DNA of 64,000 nt from Shimia sp. R9_2 (GCF_017743735.1 NZ_JAGHRO010000001.1:1-64000); one strand, 5' to 3'; counted from the stretch's first letter, positions 47,173 through 57,508 are shown. Translations and numbers: made by a program. Notes: generated by a model from the sequence alone, not told the origin.

Positions 47173-47200
47173 AAGGCTCCGCTCCGGCGGGGCCTTTTTT
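47173..47200 (+). terminator. Rho-independent terminator after the PemK-like gene
   Basis: AAGGCTCCGC (47173-47182) pairs with GCGGGGCCTT (47187-47196) with one G-T pair, followed by TTTTCTTT. A small dyad, TTCACC/GGTGAA (47067-47084), lies in the same gap. Confidence 0.82.
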
Positions 47201-47240
47201 CTTTATGGCGTAAGCGCAGTAATCCGTCTAATTCTGCAGC

Positions 47241-48344
47241 ATGGATTTGCACTTAGCCCAAATCAGCCTGTCTCACTTCAGGTCTCACAAAAAAGGCGCT
47301 CTTCAGTGTGATGGGCGTCCTGTGGCGCTGTTTGGGCCCAATGGGGCTGGCAAGACCAATATTCTGGAAGCGGTGTCGCTGTTTTCGCCAGGTCGGGGCA
47401 TTCGCCGGGCCAGCGCCGAAGAGATGACCCGACGCCCGGAGGCGATTGGCTGGAAGATCTCCGGCCTGCTGCAATCGGGGCAGACCGCCTATGAAATCGA
47501 CATCCGCTCTGAGAATGGGGCCGCGCGGCAGGTGCAGGTGGACGGCAAAGCCGCGCCACAGGTGCAGCTGGGAAGGCTCGCGCGGGTGCTGTGGCTGATC
47601 CCGTCGATGGACCGGCTGTGGATTGAAGGCGCGGAGGGGCGGCGGCGGTTTCTGGATCGCATGACGCTGAGCTTTTTCCCGGACCATGCGGAGCATTCGC
47701 TGGCCTATGAAAAGGCCATGCGGCAGCGCAACCGATTGCTGAAAGAGCAGCTCAACGATGCCCATTGGTACATGGCCCTTGAAAAGCAGATGGCCGAGAG
47801 CGGGACGCGCATTCACGCCGCCCGTCAGCAAACGGTCGAGAGGTTGAGCCTTGCGCAGGGCCAAGCCGAAACCGCCTTTCCCACGGCCGAGCTCGAGTTG
47901 ATCCAGTCAGAGGGCAGCATGCCGGACAGCCGCGAGGATCTGGCCGAGGCGCTGGCGGAAAGCCGGTTTCGTGACATTGCCGCCGGGCGCTCGCTGGTGG
48001 GGCCGCACCGCACCGATATGCTGGGCACCTACCTCAGCAAAGGCGTTCCGGCAAAAGACTGCTCCACGGGCGAACAGAAGGCGCTTCTGGTGTCGCTTAT
48101 TCTGGCCAATGCGCGGGCGCTGGCCGAAGACCTTGGCGCGCCGCCCCTGCTGCTTCTGGATGAGGTGGCGGCCCACCTTGACCCCAACCGCCGCGCCGCA
48201 CTTTATGACGAGATTTGCACCCTTGGGGCACAGGCCTGGATGACCGGCACAGAGCGCAGCCTGTTTGACGCTTTGGGCGCGCGGGCGCAGTACTTTGAAG
48301 TCACTGACACAGATGGGATTTCCCAGCTTTCCGAGCACACCTAG
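47241..48344 (+). CDS. recF: DNA replication and repair protein RecF
   Basis: A 367-residue SMC-like ATPase that loads RecA at gaps with RecO and RecR. Walker A GPNGAGKT is at 32-39, the signature STGEQKALL and the Walker B LLLLDEVAAHLD are near the C terminus. The gap to gyrB is 94 bases. No strong ribosome site is visible before the ATG. Confidence 0.97.
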   Translation: MDLHLAQISLSHFRSHKKGALQCDGRPVALFGPNGAGKTNILEAVSLFSPGRGIRRASAEEMTRRPEAIGWKISGLLQSGQTAYEIDIRSENGAARQVQVDGKAAPQVQLGRLARVLWLIPSMDRLWIEGAEGRRRFLDRMTLSFFPDHAEHSLAYEKAMRQRNRLLKEQLNDAHWYMALEKQMAESGTRIHAARQQTVERLSLAQGQAETAFPTAELELIQSEGSMPDSREDLAEALAESRFRDIAAGRSLVGPHRTDMLGTYLSKGVPAKDCSTGEQKALLVSLILANARALAEDLGAPPLLLLDEVAAHLDPNRRAALYDEICTLGAQAWMTGTERSLFDALGARAQYFEVTDTDGISQLSEHT

Positions 48345-48438
48345 CCCGCACCGCTTTCGTTGCGGAAAATTTGGCCATTTGCGTGACAACCCCGCCCAAA
48401 CCCGATATAAATTCGGGAAATCAAAAAGGGCGACATGA

Positions 48439-50856
<2,418 letters not shown>

Positions 50857-50861
50857 TTCAG

Positions 50862-50930
50862 TGTAGGGATCCCCATAGCACTGCGGATACCCCATAGTTT
50901 TGCGGTATCCGCCCATAGTTCTGCGGATTG
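50862..50930. repeat. Candidate Tn7-like transposon end with three TnsB-site-like repeats
   Basis: The sequence starts TGTAGGG at 50862, the TGT terminus usual for Tn7-like elements. Three direct copies of CCCATAGnnnTGCGG follow, beginning at 50872, 50891 and 50912, spaced 19 and 21 bases. Overlapping repeats of this size are the layout of TnsB-binding sites at a Tn7 right end. The five bases before TGT (TTCAG, 50857-50861) would be one copy of the target duplication. The matching far end is not in the window. Confidence 0.72.
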
Positions 50931-51156
50931 GGCGGTTGGTTTTGAGCCGACGGCTCGGCGTTGCAGTGTCTTCATCACGTCGGCCATACTGCATTGCAGG
51001 CGAGCCAGTTCGTATCGGAAAGTGACTACAAGGAAACCGCCCGATATCCACCTGATGGCAGATCGCCCGCCGTTCTCCATGGGATGCAAGCTCGGTGTGA
51101 GGTTGGAACGGCTCTGGAGGAAAGCAAAGCATTCGCCCACGGGTGTCTATGCGAGC
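50931..51156. other. Non-coding end region of the element
   Basis: Beyond the terminal repeats no gene is supported up to the stop of the ImmA gene. No T-rich terminator hairpin was seen. Confidence 0.4.
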
Positions 51157-51942
51157 TCAATCGGCCAGCATTCGCTCGCTACGTGCGACAAGGAGCGCCA
51201 TGACAAGATCGTCGTGGACTCGAAATGATTGCTCTCCGATTTCGAGCCGATCAGCCCCAGGCACATCAAACCAGGTATCTGCATCAAGGTCAGACATAGT
51301 TGCGTCGTCCCGAGAGCCGTTGAAGAGAATACTGTAAGCGTTGCTCTGCGGGTCAAGGAACCGACGTGGCCACCATTGATGGCCGATGCTCTTAGATGAA
51401 ATATGCCAAACATACCCTGACTTGCTGTAGGCGGCGAGAATGCAGGGTTCCTTCTCCATCTCAACGAGCCGATAGGCCATGGCGGTCTTGCTGGTATTGA
51501 ACGTGCTGGCGAGTTGCCGAACAGCATGCATGTTGAACCTTCGGTAGTCCCGAAGGATCGGTTTGAGCATGAATTCCGGCATCAGGAGCTCCGCGGCGAA
51601 TTGGTTCGCGGCCTTCTCTCGTGAAACCCCGTTCTTTCGGCTACCAGAACCGCCGATGTCCTCCTTGCTGCAAACCAGCAGCTGACCTCTATGTCGCTCC
51701 CAGTGACCGATTTCGTGCGCCAGGGAGAACCGTTGTCGGAGAGGGTTTGCGCGTTCATCGATTGAGATGATCGCACGGCCGAGCGTTGCGTCAGCCAGGA
51801 GATAGGCCTCACATCCGTCGAGTTCCCTATACTTGACCTTGGCGCCCTGACAGAACGCAATTTCCTCCAGGTCGATCTCTTCAGGGGAGCAGATAGCCAA
51901 GCCTCTGAGTATATCCTCGGCAGATTGAGGGCGATGCATCAT
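51157..51942 (-). CDS. ImmA/IrrE family metallo-endopeptidase
   Basis: A 261-residue zinc protease of the ImmA/IrrE (M78) family. The HEIGH zinc motif is at residues 76-80, with the third ligand expected in EKAANQFAAELLMP. There is no N-terminal helix-turn-helix, unlike many family members. ImmA-type proteases inactivate repressors or anti-sigma-like proteins when DNA damage or another cue appears. The start overlaps the stop of the upstream coiled-coil gene (TGATG). As last gene of the sigma module it may cleave a regulator of the ubiquitin-like operon. Confidence 0.9.
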   Translation of the reverse strand: MMHRPQSAEDILRGLAICSPEEIDLEEIAFCQGAKVKYRELDGCEAYLLADATLGRAIISIDERANPLRQRFSLAHEIGHWERHRGQLLVCSKEDIGGSGSRKNGVSREKAANQFAAELLMPEFMLKPILRDYRRFNMHAVRQLASTFNTSKTAMAYRLVEMEKEPCILAAYSKSGYVWHISSKSIGHQWWPRRFLDPQSNAYSILFNGSRDDATMSDLDADTWFDVPGADRLEIGEQSFRVHDDLVMALLVARSERMLAD

Positions 51943-52355
51943 CAGTCCTTATCGCTATGATCGTCGTTCCAAGCGTCATCATTGAAGAGTTCGTTCGCAT
52001 CTTCCTCCATGGCTTTCTTGTCGCGCTCGGAGAGCTTCTTGCCATGCCGGGCCGCCATAGTATCTGGCTTATATGCTCTACGCTCCTGCTCACGCTCCGG
52101 TGTAGGCATTCTTACAACGTTCGCCGTGCCAGCATTTCGTTCCTGCTCGAGGCGAGCACGTGCTTCAGCACGACGAGCTTGGCCAGCTTCAGTTTTTGCT
52201 TTCGACACGAACGCACGCATGCGGGCCGCAAATTCTGCTGGATCACGACCTTTGGCGCGAGCCTCCTCCAAAAGCTCCTCCTTCGGGGTCTCAAGAATCT
52301 GCTTTTCCATTTCCTCTTCCAGGCGGTCGATCCCGGTCTTCTTGTCCTTAGCCAT
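51942..52355 (-). CDS. Charged coiled-coil protein, function unknown
   Basis: A 137-residue, very charged and hydrophilic protein. Residues about 8-75 have heptad-like spacing and many Glu, Lys, Arg and Ala, so a long helix or coiled coil is likely; the C terminus is acidic (ELFNDDAWNDDHSDKD). It has no cysteine or recognised fold. It overlaps the sigma-like gene by 8 bases and the protease gene by one base, so the three are a tight unit. An anti-sigma, adaptor or protease substrate role is possible but unproven. Confidence 0.75.
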   Translation of the reverse strand: MAKDKKTGIDRLEEEMEKQILETPKEELLEEARAKGRDPAEFAARMRAFVSKAKTEAGQARRAEARARLEQERNAGTANVVRMPTPEREQERRAYKPDTMAARHGKKLSERDKKAMEEDANELFNDDAWNDDHSDKD

Positions 52356-52899
52356 GGATCATCTCTTTCAGTTCTGGGTGCTTCGCCAGCTTTCGCCGAA
52401 TGCGCTTGCACACCGTGTCATACTTAGTTGTGTTTCCGTCGAACAGCGGGAGAAGATCCACCTTCTCCATATCCTCGAACCACCCCTCGACGATCAAGAT
52501 TGCCTCATCGTCGTCCTCGAAAAGAGCCATGAGATGGACCTTAACTTCCTTCTCGAAGAGCTCGCCATGGGCCCCGGTTCGTTCGCAGACGATCTCCTGG
52601 TTATCGCCGCTTTCCCCGGGATCTTCGGCTGCTTTTTCGATCCACTTTGAGACGATACTCTTCATGACACCGGAGACGAAGGCTGCAAAAGCGAGACCCC
52701 TTGGCCACTTTCTCTTACCGGACATGATCCGCAAAAGCGCTTCATTGAGGGCTTCCTGCTCGCGGCCAGGAAAGCGAAATCGGCAGCGGTTACGTGCCAA
52801 CTGGTTAAGTTGCTCCCAGTCGCCGTCATCGAGCGCCTCAAGCGTCTCATGAACCTCCGAAATGGTGTGATGTTCCGCTACGCCTGCCTGCTTATCCAT
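52348..52899 (-). CDS. Sigma-70-like (ECF-type) regulatory protein
   Basis: A 183-residue protein resembling a small sigma factor. Residues about 38-95 (ARNRCRFRFPGREQEALNEALLRIMSG...AFVSGVMKSIVSKW) fit a region 2 helical core and about 125-178 (LIVEGWFEDMEKVDLLPLFDG...TVCKRIRRKL) a region 4 helix-turn-helix. GAGGACGTGAT precedes the ATG. It is the first gene of a three-gene module transcribed away from the ubiquitin-like operon. The same bipartite motif faces both operons, so it is the obvious candidate to recognise it. The sigma assignment is by pattern only. Confidence 0.72.
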   Translation of the reverse strand: MDKQAGVAEHHTISEVHETLEALDDGDWEQLNQLARNRCRFRFPGREQEALNEALLRIMSGKRKWPRGLAFAAFVSGVMKSIVSKWIEKAAEDPGESGDNQEIVCERTGAHGELFEKEVKVHLMALFEDDDEAILIVEGWFEDMEKVDLLPLFDGNTTKYDTVCKRIRRKLAKHPELKEMIHG

Positions 52900-52925
52900 A
52901 TCACGTCCTCATTTCTTATCACTTA

Positions 52926-52956
52926 GGTATGCGCGTGGTCGGAGCGACCGCGGACA
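52926..52956 (-). promoter_or_regulatory. Bipartite promoter-like motif facing the sigma/ImmA module
   Basis: Read on the minus strand: TGTCCG (52956-52951), 11 bases, then ACCACG, C, GCATACC (52939-52926). The start codon of the sigma-like gene is 27 bases further. The motif is duplicated, in the same orientation relative to transcription, upstream of the ubiquitin-like operon. Confidence 0.72.
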
Positions 52957-52985
52957 AAGAACCTCGAAATTTTTTTTAATGCTGC

Positions 52986-53016
52986 TGTCCGTAGAGCCGC
53001 CCACCACGAGCATACC
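52986..53016 (+). promoter_or_regulatory. Bipartite promoter-like motif facing the ubiquitin-like operon
   Basis: TGTCCG (52986-52991), 11 bases, then ACCACG, A, GCATACC (53003-53016). It matches the minus-strand copy at 19 of 20 fixed positions with identical spacing. It ends 56 bases before the ATG of the tandem-ubiquitin gene. Between the copies lies a 29-bp gap with a run of T. Confidence 0.72.
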
Positions 53017-53072
53017 CTTGTGAAGGCGCCCGATAGGCGGGCGTCGAGCAGTAGAAAAAAGGTATAGCTGCC

Positions 53073-53609
53073 ATGAATACCCCGCTGAAAATCGAAGACA
53101 TTCTTGCCTGCATTCAAGAAGGGCGTAAACCCCGTGACCACGGTCCCTACAAGATTCAGGTCGGTGACCCGGATCTGAATTTCACCGGTGTCGTCATCGA
53201 TGATCCGATGCCGACTGGCCGACAGATCATCGAAACCGCTGGCAACCGGAAGGCCGAAGAGCACCTCGTCTTTCAGGTTCTCCGTAACGGCGAACTTGAA
53301 GAGCTGAATTTGGAGGAGACCACTGACCTCCGCGCAGCCAAGGTCGAGCGTTTCTTGATCTTCCACAGCGCCGCCTCCTACCGGTTCGACATTGACGGAA
53401 AGCGCTTGGAATGGGGGCACAAGGTGATCAGCGGTCGCGTGTTGAAACGGCTGGCCGGGGTTGACCCGGCGAAGTTTGGTGTTTGGCTCGAGGTCCGCGG
53501 TGAGGAAGACCGCCCGATCGCCGATAACGAGCTCGTCCGGCTCGACGATGAAGGGCTCGAGCATTTCTTCACCGGGATCTGCGAGACCACGGAAGGGGGT
53601 GCGCAATGA
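53073..53609 (+). CDS. Multiubiquitin domain protein (tandem ubiquitin-like)
   Basis: A 178-residue protein with two ubiquitin-like units, about residues 24-98 and 102-168. The second shows the Multi_ubiq family pattern (YRFDIDGKRLEWGHKVISGRVLKRLAG, then DEGLEHFFTG). The C terminus is GGAQ, so a Gly-Gly (175-176) would be exposed by removing two residues, presumably by the JAB peptidase encoded two genes downstream. It would be the modifier conjugated by the E1 and E2 proteins. Its stop overlaps the E2 start (ATGA). The bipartite promoter-like motif lies upstream. Confidence 0.9.
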   Translation: MNTPLKIEDILACIQEGRKPRDHGPYKIQVGDPDLNFTGVVIDDPMPTGRQIIETAGNRKAEEHLVFQVLRNGELEELNLEETTDLRAAKVERFLIFHSAASYRFDIDGKRLEWGHKVISGRVLKRLAGVDPAKFGVWLEVRGEEDRPIADNELVRLDDEGLEHFFTGICETTEGGAQ

Positions 53610-53986
53610 GTATCTTGCCTTCCAAGGATCGCCGCTACCTCAGTGTACGGGGCATCGCCTACCGCGAAGTCGAGCAGGGAGGTCAGAAGGGAGTGATCCT
53701 GACGGGCTTCCCGTTGCCTGACGGTAAGTTCCAGGTCTCGCAGGCCAACATCCTCATCGTGTTGCCGCCAGGGTACCCTGACGCGCCGCCTGACATGTTC
53801 TATGCAGTTCCGCACCTGCTCCTGGTTGCCGGAAAGCGCGCTCCTCGGGCAACCCAGGTGCAGATGAACTTCGTCGGTCAGAACTGGCAGCGATGGTCCC
53901 GCCACAACAACCAGTGGCGCCCGGGCGCCGATGGCCTATGGACCATGATCAAGCGCATCGAAGTAGCGCTGGAGGTGGCAGCATGA
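53606..53986 (+). CDS. E2/UBC-like protein (prokaryotic E2 family E type), no cysteine
   Basis: A 126-residue E2-fold protein. LPPGYPDAPPDMFY (about 53-66) matches the conserved proline-rich turn of E2 enzymes, and WQRWSRHNNQWRPGADGL (about 94-111) matches the C-terminal signature of the prokaryotic E2 family E. The protein has no cysteine anywhere, so it cannot form the usual thioester. The Ser and His in the WSRH segment (98-100) are the natural candidates for an alternative carrier or an acid-base role. It is coupled by four-base overlaps to both neighbours. Confidence 0.88.
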   Translation: MSILPSKDRRYLSVRGIAYREVEQGGQKGVILTGFPLPDGKFQVSQANILIVLPPGYPDAPPDMFYAVPHLLLVAGKRAPRATQVQMNFVGQNWQRWSRHNNQWRPGADGLWTMIKRIEVALEVAA

Positions 53987-55395
53987 AACGCACAGATATC
54001 ATTCTTCAAGAGCGACACCGCGATGAGCTTCGGAAACTGATTGTAGATGAGAACGGCGCAGAAGGCGCCGCCTATGTCCTTTTGGGCCGGAGCGTGATTG
54101 GCCGGGACCCGCTGAACTGCGAGCCGCGCAGCCGCTACACTTCGTTTGAGGTTATCCCGATCCCGGACGAGGACCGGGTTTCCGCAAGCGATCGGCACGT
54201 TACCTGGAGGACAAAGTCGTTCGTCAACCTCTGTCGCCGGGCCAAGGAGGAGCAGCTCATTCCTGGGATCGTGCACAGCCATCCAGGAGGCTTTGATGGC
54301 TTCTCCAAGCAGGACGACAAGAACGAGCTGGAACTATTCACCCTGCTTCGAAATCGGAACGGAGAGGGCGTTGAGCTCGTGAGCATGGTCGAGGTTGGAG
54401 GAACACTCTATCGCGGCCGCGTTTGGGTTGAAGGTGCGAAACCTCCCAATTGTGAGCGTGTAAGCGTGGTCGGACAAAACGGCATTTCGATCCAAGGAGG
54501 CAGCCTCCCTCCGGGCGATCCTGCTTTCAATCGCCAAGCCTTGGCATTCGGTGATGAGGTCAACGGGTTGCTCAGGCAGCTCACCATCGGCGTGGTGGGT
54601 TGCGGTGGAACCGGAAGCGCCGTGGTCCAGCTACTGAACCGGCTCGGCGTAGGGCGGATGGTTGTGATCGACGATGACGTTGTCGAGGTTTCCAACCTTA
54701 ACCGACTGCACGGGGCCACCATGCAGGATGCTCTCAAGAAAGTGGCAAAGGTCCGTGTCGTTGCCGACGAGGTGCTCAGATCAGGCCTTGATGTTGGAAT
54801 TCACCCGATCGAAGGCTGGGTGGACTTGAAGGATGCACGTGACGCGCTGAGATCGTGCGACGTGATCTTCGGTTGCACAGATGATCACTCCGGGCGGATC
54901 TTCCTGAACCGTCTTTCACACTTTTACCTGATCCCGGTGATTGATGTCGGTCTGGCACTCATACCGAGGTCCGATGGAAAGCCTGGCCTACAAGAGATGG
55001 CTGCACGCGCAACAGTCCTATTCCCTGGAGCGCCGTGCATGATTTGCCGTGGGATTGCTGATCCGGTCCGGGCGCGCGACGAAGATCTCAAACGTCGCAA
55101 CCCGGAAGAGTTCGAGCGTCAGAAGGCCGAGGCCTACGTGGTGGGCGCCGGCAATCCCGCCCCGGCGGTGGTAACATTCACCACCGAGGCAGCCACGATG
55201 GCGGTCAACGAGCTGCTCCAGGGCCTCGTTGACTACCGTGGCGAAGGTAAATGGGCCTACAACCGCTACAGGCGCCTCAGCACGGCGGAAGAGCGTCGGC
55301 AGGGTGTGAAACGCCGCGAGGACTGCTCGATCTGCGGGGACCTGGACAACTGGGGCCGTGGCGACGTCGTCCCCTTCCTTGACAGGGTGGGGTGA
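53983..55395 (+). CDS. JAB peptidase-E1 (ThiF) fusion protein
   Basis: A 470-residue fusion. The N-terminal JAB/JAMM isopeptidase domain (about 1-155) has H98, H100, S108 and D111 in HSHPGGFDGFSKQD. The C-terminal E1/ThiF adenylation domain (about 195-420) has GCGGTG (206-211), the acidic VIDDD end of the nucleotide fold and the Arg-rich loop after it. CxxC pairs at 352/355 and 448/451 should bind zinc. I see no cysteine in the region where E1 enzymes carry theirs (near AGNPAPAVV). GGAGGTGGCAGC precedes the ATG at 53983. One protein could therefore both mature the modifier and activate it. Confidence 0.92.
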   Translation: MKRTDIILQERHRDELRKLIVDENGAEGAAYVLLGRSVIGRDPLNCEPRSRYTSFEVIPIPDEDRVSASDRHVTWRTKSFVNLCRRAKEEQLIPGIVHSHPGGFDGFSKQDDKNELELFTLLRNRNGEGVELVSMVEVGGTLYRGRVWVEGAKPPNCERVSVVGQNGISIQGGSLPPGDPAFNRQALAFGDEVNGLLRQLTIGVVGCGGTGSAVVQLLNRLGVGRMVVIDDDVVEVSNLNRLHGATMQDALKKVAKVRVVADEVLRSGLDVGIHPIEGWVDLKDARDALRSCDVIFGCTDDHSGRIFLNRLSHFYLIPVIDVGLALIPRSDGKPGLQEMAARATVLFPGAPCMICRGIADPVRARDEDLKRRNPEEFERQKAEAYVVGAGNPAPAVVTFTTEAATMAVNELLQGLVDYRGEGKWAYNRYRRLSTAEERRQGVKRREDCSICGDLDNWGRGDVVPFLDRVG

Positions 55396-55760
55396 TGGAG
55401 ATGATACGAAATTTCTTCCGGAAGATCCTCGAGACTCTCCGACTTGTCCCACGCAGCAATCTTTCGTGTCGGATTTTTTCCCGTCACCCCTCACCTGACC
55501 AACTCGTCTTCGGCGAGGTGGCCATAGTGCGTGATCCGAAGGACAAATGGGCATGTTTTCCTTGCCCGTGCGGGTGTGGAGAGGCCACCAAATTGTCATT
55601 GAATCAGGCGAGGAGGCCACGGTGGCAGATCACAATTGATTGGCTGAACCGTCCGACGATCTCTCCCTCGGTTAGGCAGACGTCCGGGTGCAGGAGCCAC
55701 TATTGGGTCAGGGATGGCAGCGTTGAATGGTGCAAAGATTCTGGCCGCCGAAGTAGATGA
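55395..55760 (+). CDS. DUF6527 family protein
   Basis: A 121-residue protein with a basic N-terminal helix and a cysteine-rich core: CPCGCGE (about 51-57), then RPRWQITIDW, PTISPSV and GCRSHYWVRDG, the DUF6527 pattern. The cysteines and histidine look like metal ligands. Its ATG overlaps the E1 stop (TGATG); a GTG one codon earlier is possible. DUF6527 genes are common neighbours of bacterial ubiquitin-like genes, and a substrate or E3-like role has been suggested by association only. Confidence 0.85.
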   Translation: MEMIRNFFRKILETLRLVPRSNLSCRIFSRHPSPDQLVFGEVAIVRDPKDKWACFPCPCGCGEATKLSLNQARRPRWQITIDWLNRPTISPSVRQTSGCRSHYWVRDGSVEWCKDSGRRSR

Positions 55761-55827
55761 GCGGATCTCACGTGATAACTGTCATCATTGGCTGCGGCTC
55801 AAGAGCTGCAGCCGCACAAGGATAGTA

Positions 55828-57366
55828 TTATTCTTGAGGAGCGTTCTGCGCTTCCTGGTCTTTCGTTTGTTCTGTCAGTTTTTTGAGCACTGAATAGGCG
55901 GCAACGTCTTCTCGATTTACGTGGAGATTGTCTCTTTGGGCTATGCGGGGGCGAGGTTCGCCTTCATACCACTCCAGGACTTTGTTACCCTTCCTGCGCT
56001 TGCCTTTGCGGAAGATGTCCGGATATCGAGTAGGGGCAATTCCTTCAAAGTGTTCAAATGCAACCTTCCCATTGTGCACACCATCAATTGAGATTGCATC
56101 GGTGTGAGAACTGGTCGCCTTACTTTTAGGATATGGCTCTATGTAAACCACTCGATCAATTCCGGAGGCAACTATGTGCTTCGCGCAATTGTGACAGGGA
56201 AATGTGGTCACGAATATCGTGGTGCCCTGAAGTGAGCGCCCCAGGCGAGCCGCATCACAGATTGCAGTCATTTCCGCATGTGTCATCCGACCGTATTCAG
56301 TAATATCTGAGATCAGAGCATCATCGACCGCGGCATCCAGCTTCTCTTTCATTTCGGGTGATTCGAGATTTTCCTGAAGGGTCACAAATCCCACACTGCT
56401 TAATTGCTGGAGGAAATCTACGATGATCCTCTGCTTCTCAATGCTGTTTTGTTCTGTCCCACGTTCGATGTCACGATCAATCGGGTCGTCCTGGATCCAG
56501 TAATTTCCGCCTCCCGCTTTTGGCACTTCGTTGCACCCGACAGAAACAATGTCCCCAGACTTTGTCGTTATTGCGGCCCCAACTTGCCTCGAAAGATCCA
56601 CTGTTCGAAGGGATGCAGAAGCTGCCATGAACGCCCCAAACTCATCTGGATTGGGTGATTTGGCGTTGTCGCCAAAAAAGGCCCTTATGAAGTGCAGGGA
56701 TTTCGCAGCCATTTTTGTCTTGTCTCCGGCGTGGACGAAAAAGTCACCAAGATGAAAAATGTCACCAACTTGTTGTCCGAAATCATCCCCTTCTTCATGT
56801 TCATCCACTTCGATCAGACGCCGAGCTTCAGCTTCGCATTCGTGCTGTTTCATATGTGGATGGTCCCTTGAAAGCTTCGAAACCAGGTTTTGAACACGAG
56901 CGTCCTTTTCTAACGAAACCGATATTTGAAGAAACTTGTCACCATAGAGATTTCTCAACAGCTTGATTTCGTCAGCGCGTTTGAGCTGGCGAATGATATA
57001 GGCTTGTTTAGGAATTGCAGGGATTGTGCCCCCTTCAGCGGCCGCTTCCTGGGTGTTGGCTTCTCTGAATTTTCGGATCTCTGCAATCGCCACACCAGCC
57101 AATGCAGCACCGTTCTCAGCTGTCCGGCAGAACAAGTTGGCAGTTTCGATCTTCTGCCCGTATACCGTTCCAGGATTTGGTCCGATCAACTCCCTTTTGG
57201 ATCCAATCACTTCAGTAAGGTGGATTAGCTTGGTTTGATATCCAACTTGCTTCAACGCTTCAGCAAGGCTCGCTTGGACGTCATCCATATTGACGCCAAT
57301 TGGACCTACCAACCCAAAAATCAATTCAGGATGGGTTACGTCGTCCAGGATGTTATTGCGTTCCAA
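55828..57366 (-). CDS. avcD: Anti-phage dCTP deaminase, AvcD type
   Basis: A 512-residue protein. An N-terminal P-loop-like domain (LIFGLVGPIGVN near residue 15) is followed by a zinc deoxycytidylate deaminase domain with HAE (363-365) and FPCHNC (389-394), the zinc ligands and catalytic Glu. This arrangement matches the anti-phage deaminases that deplete dCTP during infection. The start is TTG at 57366 with TGGAG nine bases upstream. It is transcribed toward the ubiquitin-like operon and ends 67 bases from it. In Vibrio cholerae the enzyme is held inactive by a neighbouring RNA, AvcI. Confidence 0.9.
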   Translation of the reverse strand: MERNNILDDVTHPELIFGLVGPIGVNMDDVQASLAEALKQVGYQTKLIHLTEVIGSKRELIGPNPGTVYGQKIETANLFCRTAENGAALAGVAIAEIRKFREANTQEAAAEGGTIPAIPKQAYIIRQLKRADEIKLLRNLYGDKFLQISVSLEKDARVQNLVSKLSRDHPHMKQHECEAEARRLIEVDEHEEGDDFGQQVGDIFHLGDFFVHAGDKTKMAAKSLHFIRAFFGDNAKSPNPDEFGAFMAASASLRTVDLSRQVGAAITTKSGDIVSVGCNEVPKAGGGNYWIQDDPIDRDIERGTEQNSIEKQRIIVDFLQQLSSVGFVTLQENLESPEMKEKLDAAVDDALISDITEYGRMTHAEMTAICDAARLGRSLQGTTIFVTTFPCHNCAKHIVASGIDRVVYIEPYPKSKATSSHTDAISIDGVHNGKVAFEHFEGIAPTRYPDIFRKGKRRKGNKVLEWYEGEPRPRIAQRDNLHVNREDVAAYSVLKKLTEQTKDQEAQNAPQE

Positions 57367-57457
57367 ACTCTGGCTCCAAAAAAATCTCTGTGGCGAATGG
57401 CTTCAAAACGAGAGCCACAACAATGAACTCCTACAAGCGAGTATGGTCAACATGATT

Positions 57458-57508
57458 TTCTCGCTCCAGATGTGTGAAAGAGGCCCTATCAGAGCTTGGA
57501 AGCGAGAA
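57458..57508 (-). ncRNA. Structured leader upstream of the deaminase (possible AvcI-like RNA)
   Basis: TTCTCGCTCC (57458-57467) pairs with GGAAGCGAGAA (57498-57508) apart from one bulged base, within the 5' leader of the deaminase gene. AvcD systems are controlled by an RNA encoded just upstream. The sequence is not similar enough to claim identity, so this is a position- and fold-based candidate only. Confidence 0.3.

Noticed and set aside
47047..47240. Possible tRNA or tmRNA between the PemK-like gene and recF
   Set aside because: No cloverleaf or TFC-type arm could be found, only a terminator and a small dyad.
50862..50930. Three short direct repeats considered as a CRISPR array
   Set aside because: The units are only about 18 bases, partly degenerate, with spacings too short for spacers. 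A transposon end fits better.
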